DNA from: a virus
Reading direction: 5' to 3' (one strand)
IMG/VR virus record: IMGVR_UViG_3300028175_000005
Span: 1 to 41,742 of that record
Length of the DNA: 41,742 bases
Part shown: positions 40,788-41,742 of the stretch, one piece after another
How the letters are laid out: the number at the start of each line of letters is the position of its first letter
Numbering within the stretch: the first letter of the stretch is position 1
Position numbers and translations under genes: made by a program
Notes under the pieces: model-generated
What the model was told of the DNA's origin: nothing
The model's input: the letters and a program-made list of their open reading frames with translations, nothing else
Databases searched by the model: none

Positions 40788-41353
40788 TGGCAGAACAAGG
40801 TTATAAAAAAGAAGAACAATTCGCAATGTCAGAGATGGAGTGGGGTGTAAATTCATATACGAACACTACATACATGAATTTTGAATTTGACATTGATAGT
40901 TTATATAGTACAATAGTTAAATTGGATTACCTACAGAGGGTAAATCCACACTTAGATGCGATAAATCTTAATATCGCTTCTTATGGTGGAGATGTTTATG
41001 CTATGTTGGGGTTGGTTGATTATATTCAAAACATGGATGTTAAGGTTAATACACATTGTGTTGGAACTTGTATGAGTGCTGCAGCAGTATTATTAGCTTG
41101 TGGTACAGGAACTCGAACAATGACAAACCACTCGACTGTGATGGTACATGAGGGTTCTGCAGTAGAGGTTGGTAAATCTACTGATGTTATGAGAGGTGTT
41201 GACCATTTAAAAGTATTAGCAAAAGATATTAATCAGTTACTCGCGGAAGTAACTAACAAGGATGTAAAGTTTTGGAAGAGAATGAATAGAAACGATACAT
41301 ACTTAGATGCCAAACAATGTTTAGAGTATGGTATCATCGATAAAATTATTTAA
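40787..41353 (+). CDS. clpP: ClpP-like serine protease
   Basis: This 188-residue ClpP-family peptidase has the catalytic triad at almost the host positions: Ser97 in GTCMSAAAVLLA, His121 in TVMVHEGS, and probably Asp174 in YLDAKQCLEYGIID. INLNIASYGGDVYAMLGLVD is the typical ClpP handle and oxyanion region. ATG 40787 is favoured over ATG 40775 because it has a GGAG site 6 bp upstream and a TAATG overlap with gp62. Phage ClpP proteins can serve in prohead maturation or alter host proteolysis; no scaffold or capsid gene is in the window, so the role is open. Confidence 0.85.
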   Translation: MAEQGYKKEEQFAMSEMEWGVNSYTNTTYMNFEFDIDSLYSTIVKLDYLQRVNPHLDAINLNIASYGGDVYAMLGLVDYIQNMDVKVNTHCVGTCMSAAAVLLACGTGTRTMTNHSTVMVHEGSAVEVGKSTDVMRGVDHLKVLAKDINQLLAEVTNKDVKFWKRMNRNDTYLDAKQCLEYGIIDKII

Positions 41354-41361
41354 AAAAGTAC

Positions 41362-41391
41362 TTGACTTGTATGGCAAAAATGTCGTATATT
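41362..41391 (+). promoter_or_regulatory. Sigma70-like promoter before the last gene
   Basis: TTGACT (41362-41367), an 18-bp spacer, TATATT (41386-41391), 23 bp before the start codon. The spacer and flanks are similar to the copy at 1841-1870 and share AAAAAAGTAC with the gp43 promoter. Confidence 0.83.
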
Positions 41392-41414
41392 CAAGTATGA
41401 AATCGGAGTAAAAT

Positions 41415-41742
41415 ATGAGTGAAACATACATAAAAGAATCAAGTACAAAAAAAGAAGTAAATTCTTATTTAACAGGCAACCACGGCGACATTGTAACACT
41501 AATGGAACAAGAATGGCCACAGATGACTGAAGAATTTAAAAGATTACAAAGAGAACAATACATATTGTTCTGTCACAAGCAACACGATTACGGCCCAGGC
41601 AACATAAGTGTCGGAACACAATTACAAACAGAAGAAGATATAAAACTATCTCTTACAGGATTGTTCTTCAGAATTAATGACAAAATCCAAAGAGTAAAGA
41701 CCTTGTTGATTGGTGGAAGAGTTAATGCCGTAGAGGGTGAAC
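41415..41742 (+). CDS. DUF1599 / Nmad1-like protein, 3' end cut by the window
   Basis: The first 109 codons of a gene that runs off the window edge. It has a CGGAG ribosome-binding site and its own sigma70-like promoter. The protein contains HDYGPGNISVGTQLQTEEDI, then LSLTGLFFRINDKIQRVKTL, the pattern of DUF1599 (also called nucleotide modification associated domain 1): YGPGNI, then a G-L-x-x-R-x-x-D-K-x-x-R helix. In phages, members are linked by context to modified nucleotides, but the reaction is not settled. The early-type promoter fits a role in DNA or nucleotide metabolism. Confidence 0.7.
   Translation, partial: MSETYIKESSTKKEVNSYLTGNHGDIVTLMEQEWPQMTEEFKRLQREQYILFCHKQHDYGPGNISVGTQLQTEEDIKLSLTGLFFRINDKIQRVKTLLIGGRVNAVEGE

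Noticed and set aside
1-41742. CRISPR array, insertion sequence, integrase or attachment site
   Set aside because: No repeat-spacer pattern, transposase-like protein, terminal inverted repeats or integrase was seen.

Overview
This window is a piece of a T4-like myovirus genome from an AT-rich, tightly packed phage. It shows no plasmid, prophage-integration or host-flank features. T4-type genes recognisable from the protein sequences are tail sheath (partial), tail tube, a gp26-like hub/tail-chaperone protein, a tape measure protein, baseplate proteins, gp32, UvsX, a 5'-3' exonuclease (RNase H-like), a gp41-type helicase, gp43 polymerase, gp45 clamp and the gp44/gp62 clamp loader. The overall flavour (class II ribonucleotide reductase, ThyX, ClpP, SPPY-type methyltransferase, several 2OG-Fe(II) oxygenases, RimK-like ligase) is that of marine pelagic T4-like phages. 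The host is not proven. The complete TonB-dependent receptor with a carboxypeptidase-regulatory-like N-terminal domain resembles receptors of Bacteroidota and allied groups such as Marinimicrobia (SAR406), which suggests a host there.

Layout. 1-10.7 kb is the tail and baseplate module on the + strand: sheath, two small leftward genes with their own sigma70-like promoters, tube, small membrane protein, gp26-like protein with an overlapping +1-frame extension, tape measure, then three baseplate genes. 10.7-16.2 kb is a translationally coupled operon, mostly joined by TAATG overlaps: APS kinase-like, HxGH nucleotidyltransferase, a 39-residue ORF, ThyX, RimK-like ATP-grasp ligase, a family-A polymerase-like palm protein, and two unknowns. 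16.25-17.05 kb has no gene. It holds a candidate structured non-coding RNA of about 400 nt ending in a strong terminator. 17.0-21.6 kb is recombination/replication: gp32, uvsX, 5' nuclease, helicase. 21.7-26.6 kb carries the adenosylcobalamin-dependent ribonucleotide reductase followed by the TonB-dependent receptor. 26.7-33.3 kb is the replisome: gp43, gp45, a possible nuclease, a DNA methyltransferase, a dioxygenase and gp44. 33.3-40.3 kb is an accessory block separating gp44 from gp62: zinc ribbon, SGNH-like hydrolase, two paralogous 515-residue Hint-like proteins, a dioxygenase fragment, a GNAT and four tandem dioxygenases. 40.3-41.7 kb has gp62, a ClpP-like protease and the start of a DUF1599-like gene.

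Regulation. Two promoter-like motifs recur. One is TTGACT/A, exactly 18 bp, then TATATT; it precedes the two leftward genes, gp43 and the DUF1599-like gene. The other is an AT-rich box (consensus about TGATATWTATTATT) 26-75 bp before the start of tail, gp32, cysC and Hint genes; it is a candidate late promoter.

The most interesting points are: a phage-encoded TonB-dependent receptor directly behind a B12-dependent reductase; the structured RNA locus; a probable frameshifted tail-chaperone pair; two DNA polymerase folds (families A and B) in one phage; and a protein-modification-like island of Hint proteins, GNAT and tandem dioxygenases, one of which has HxG in place of the iron-binding HxD motif. 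All calls were made by eye from the sequence; no database search was run.
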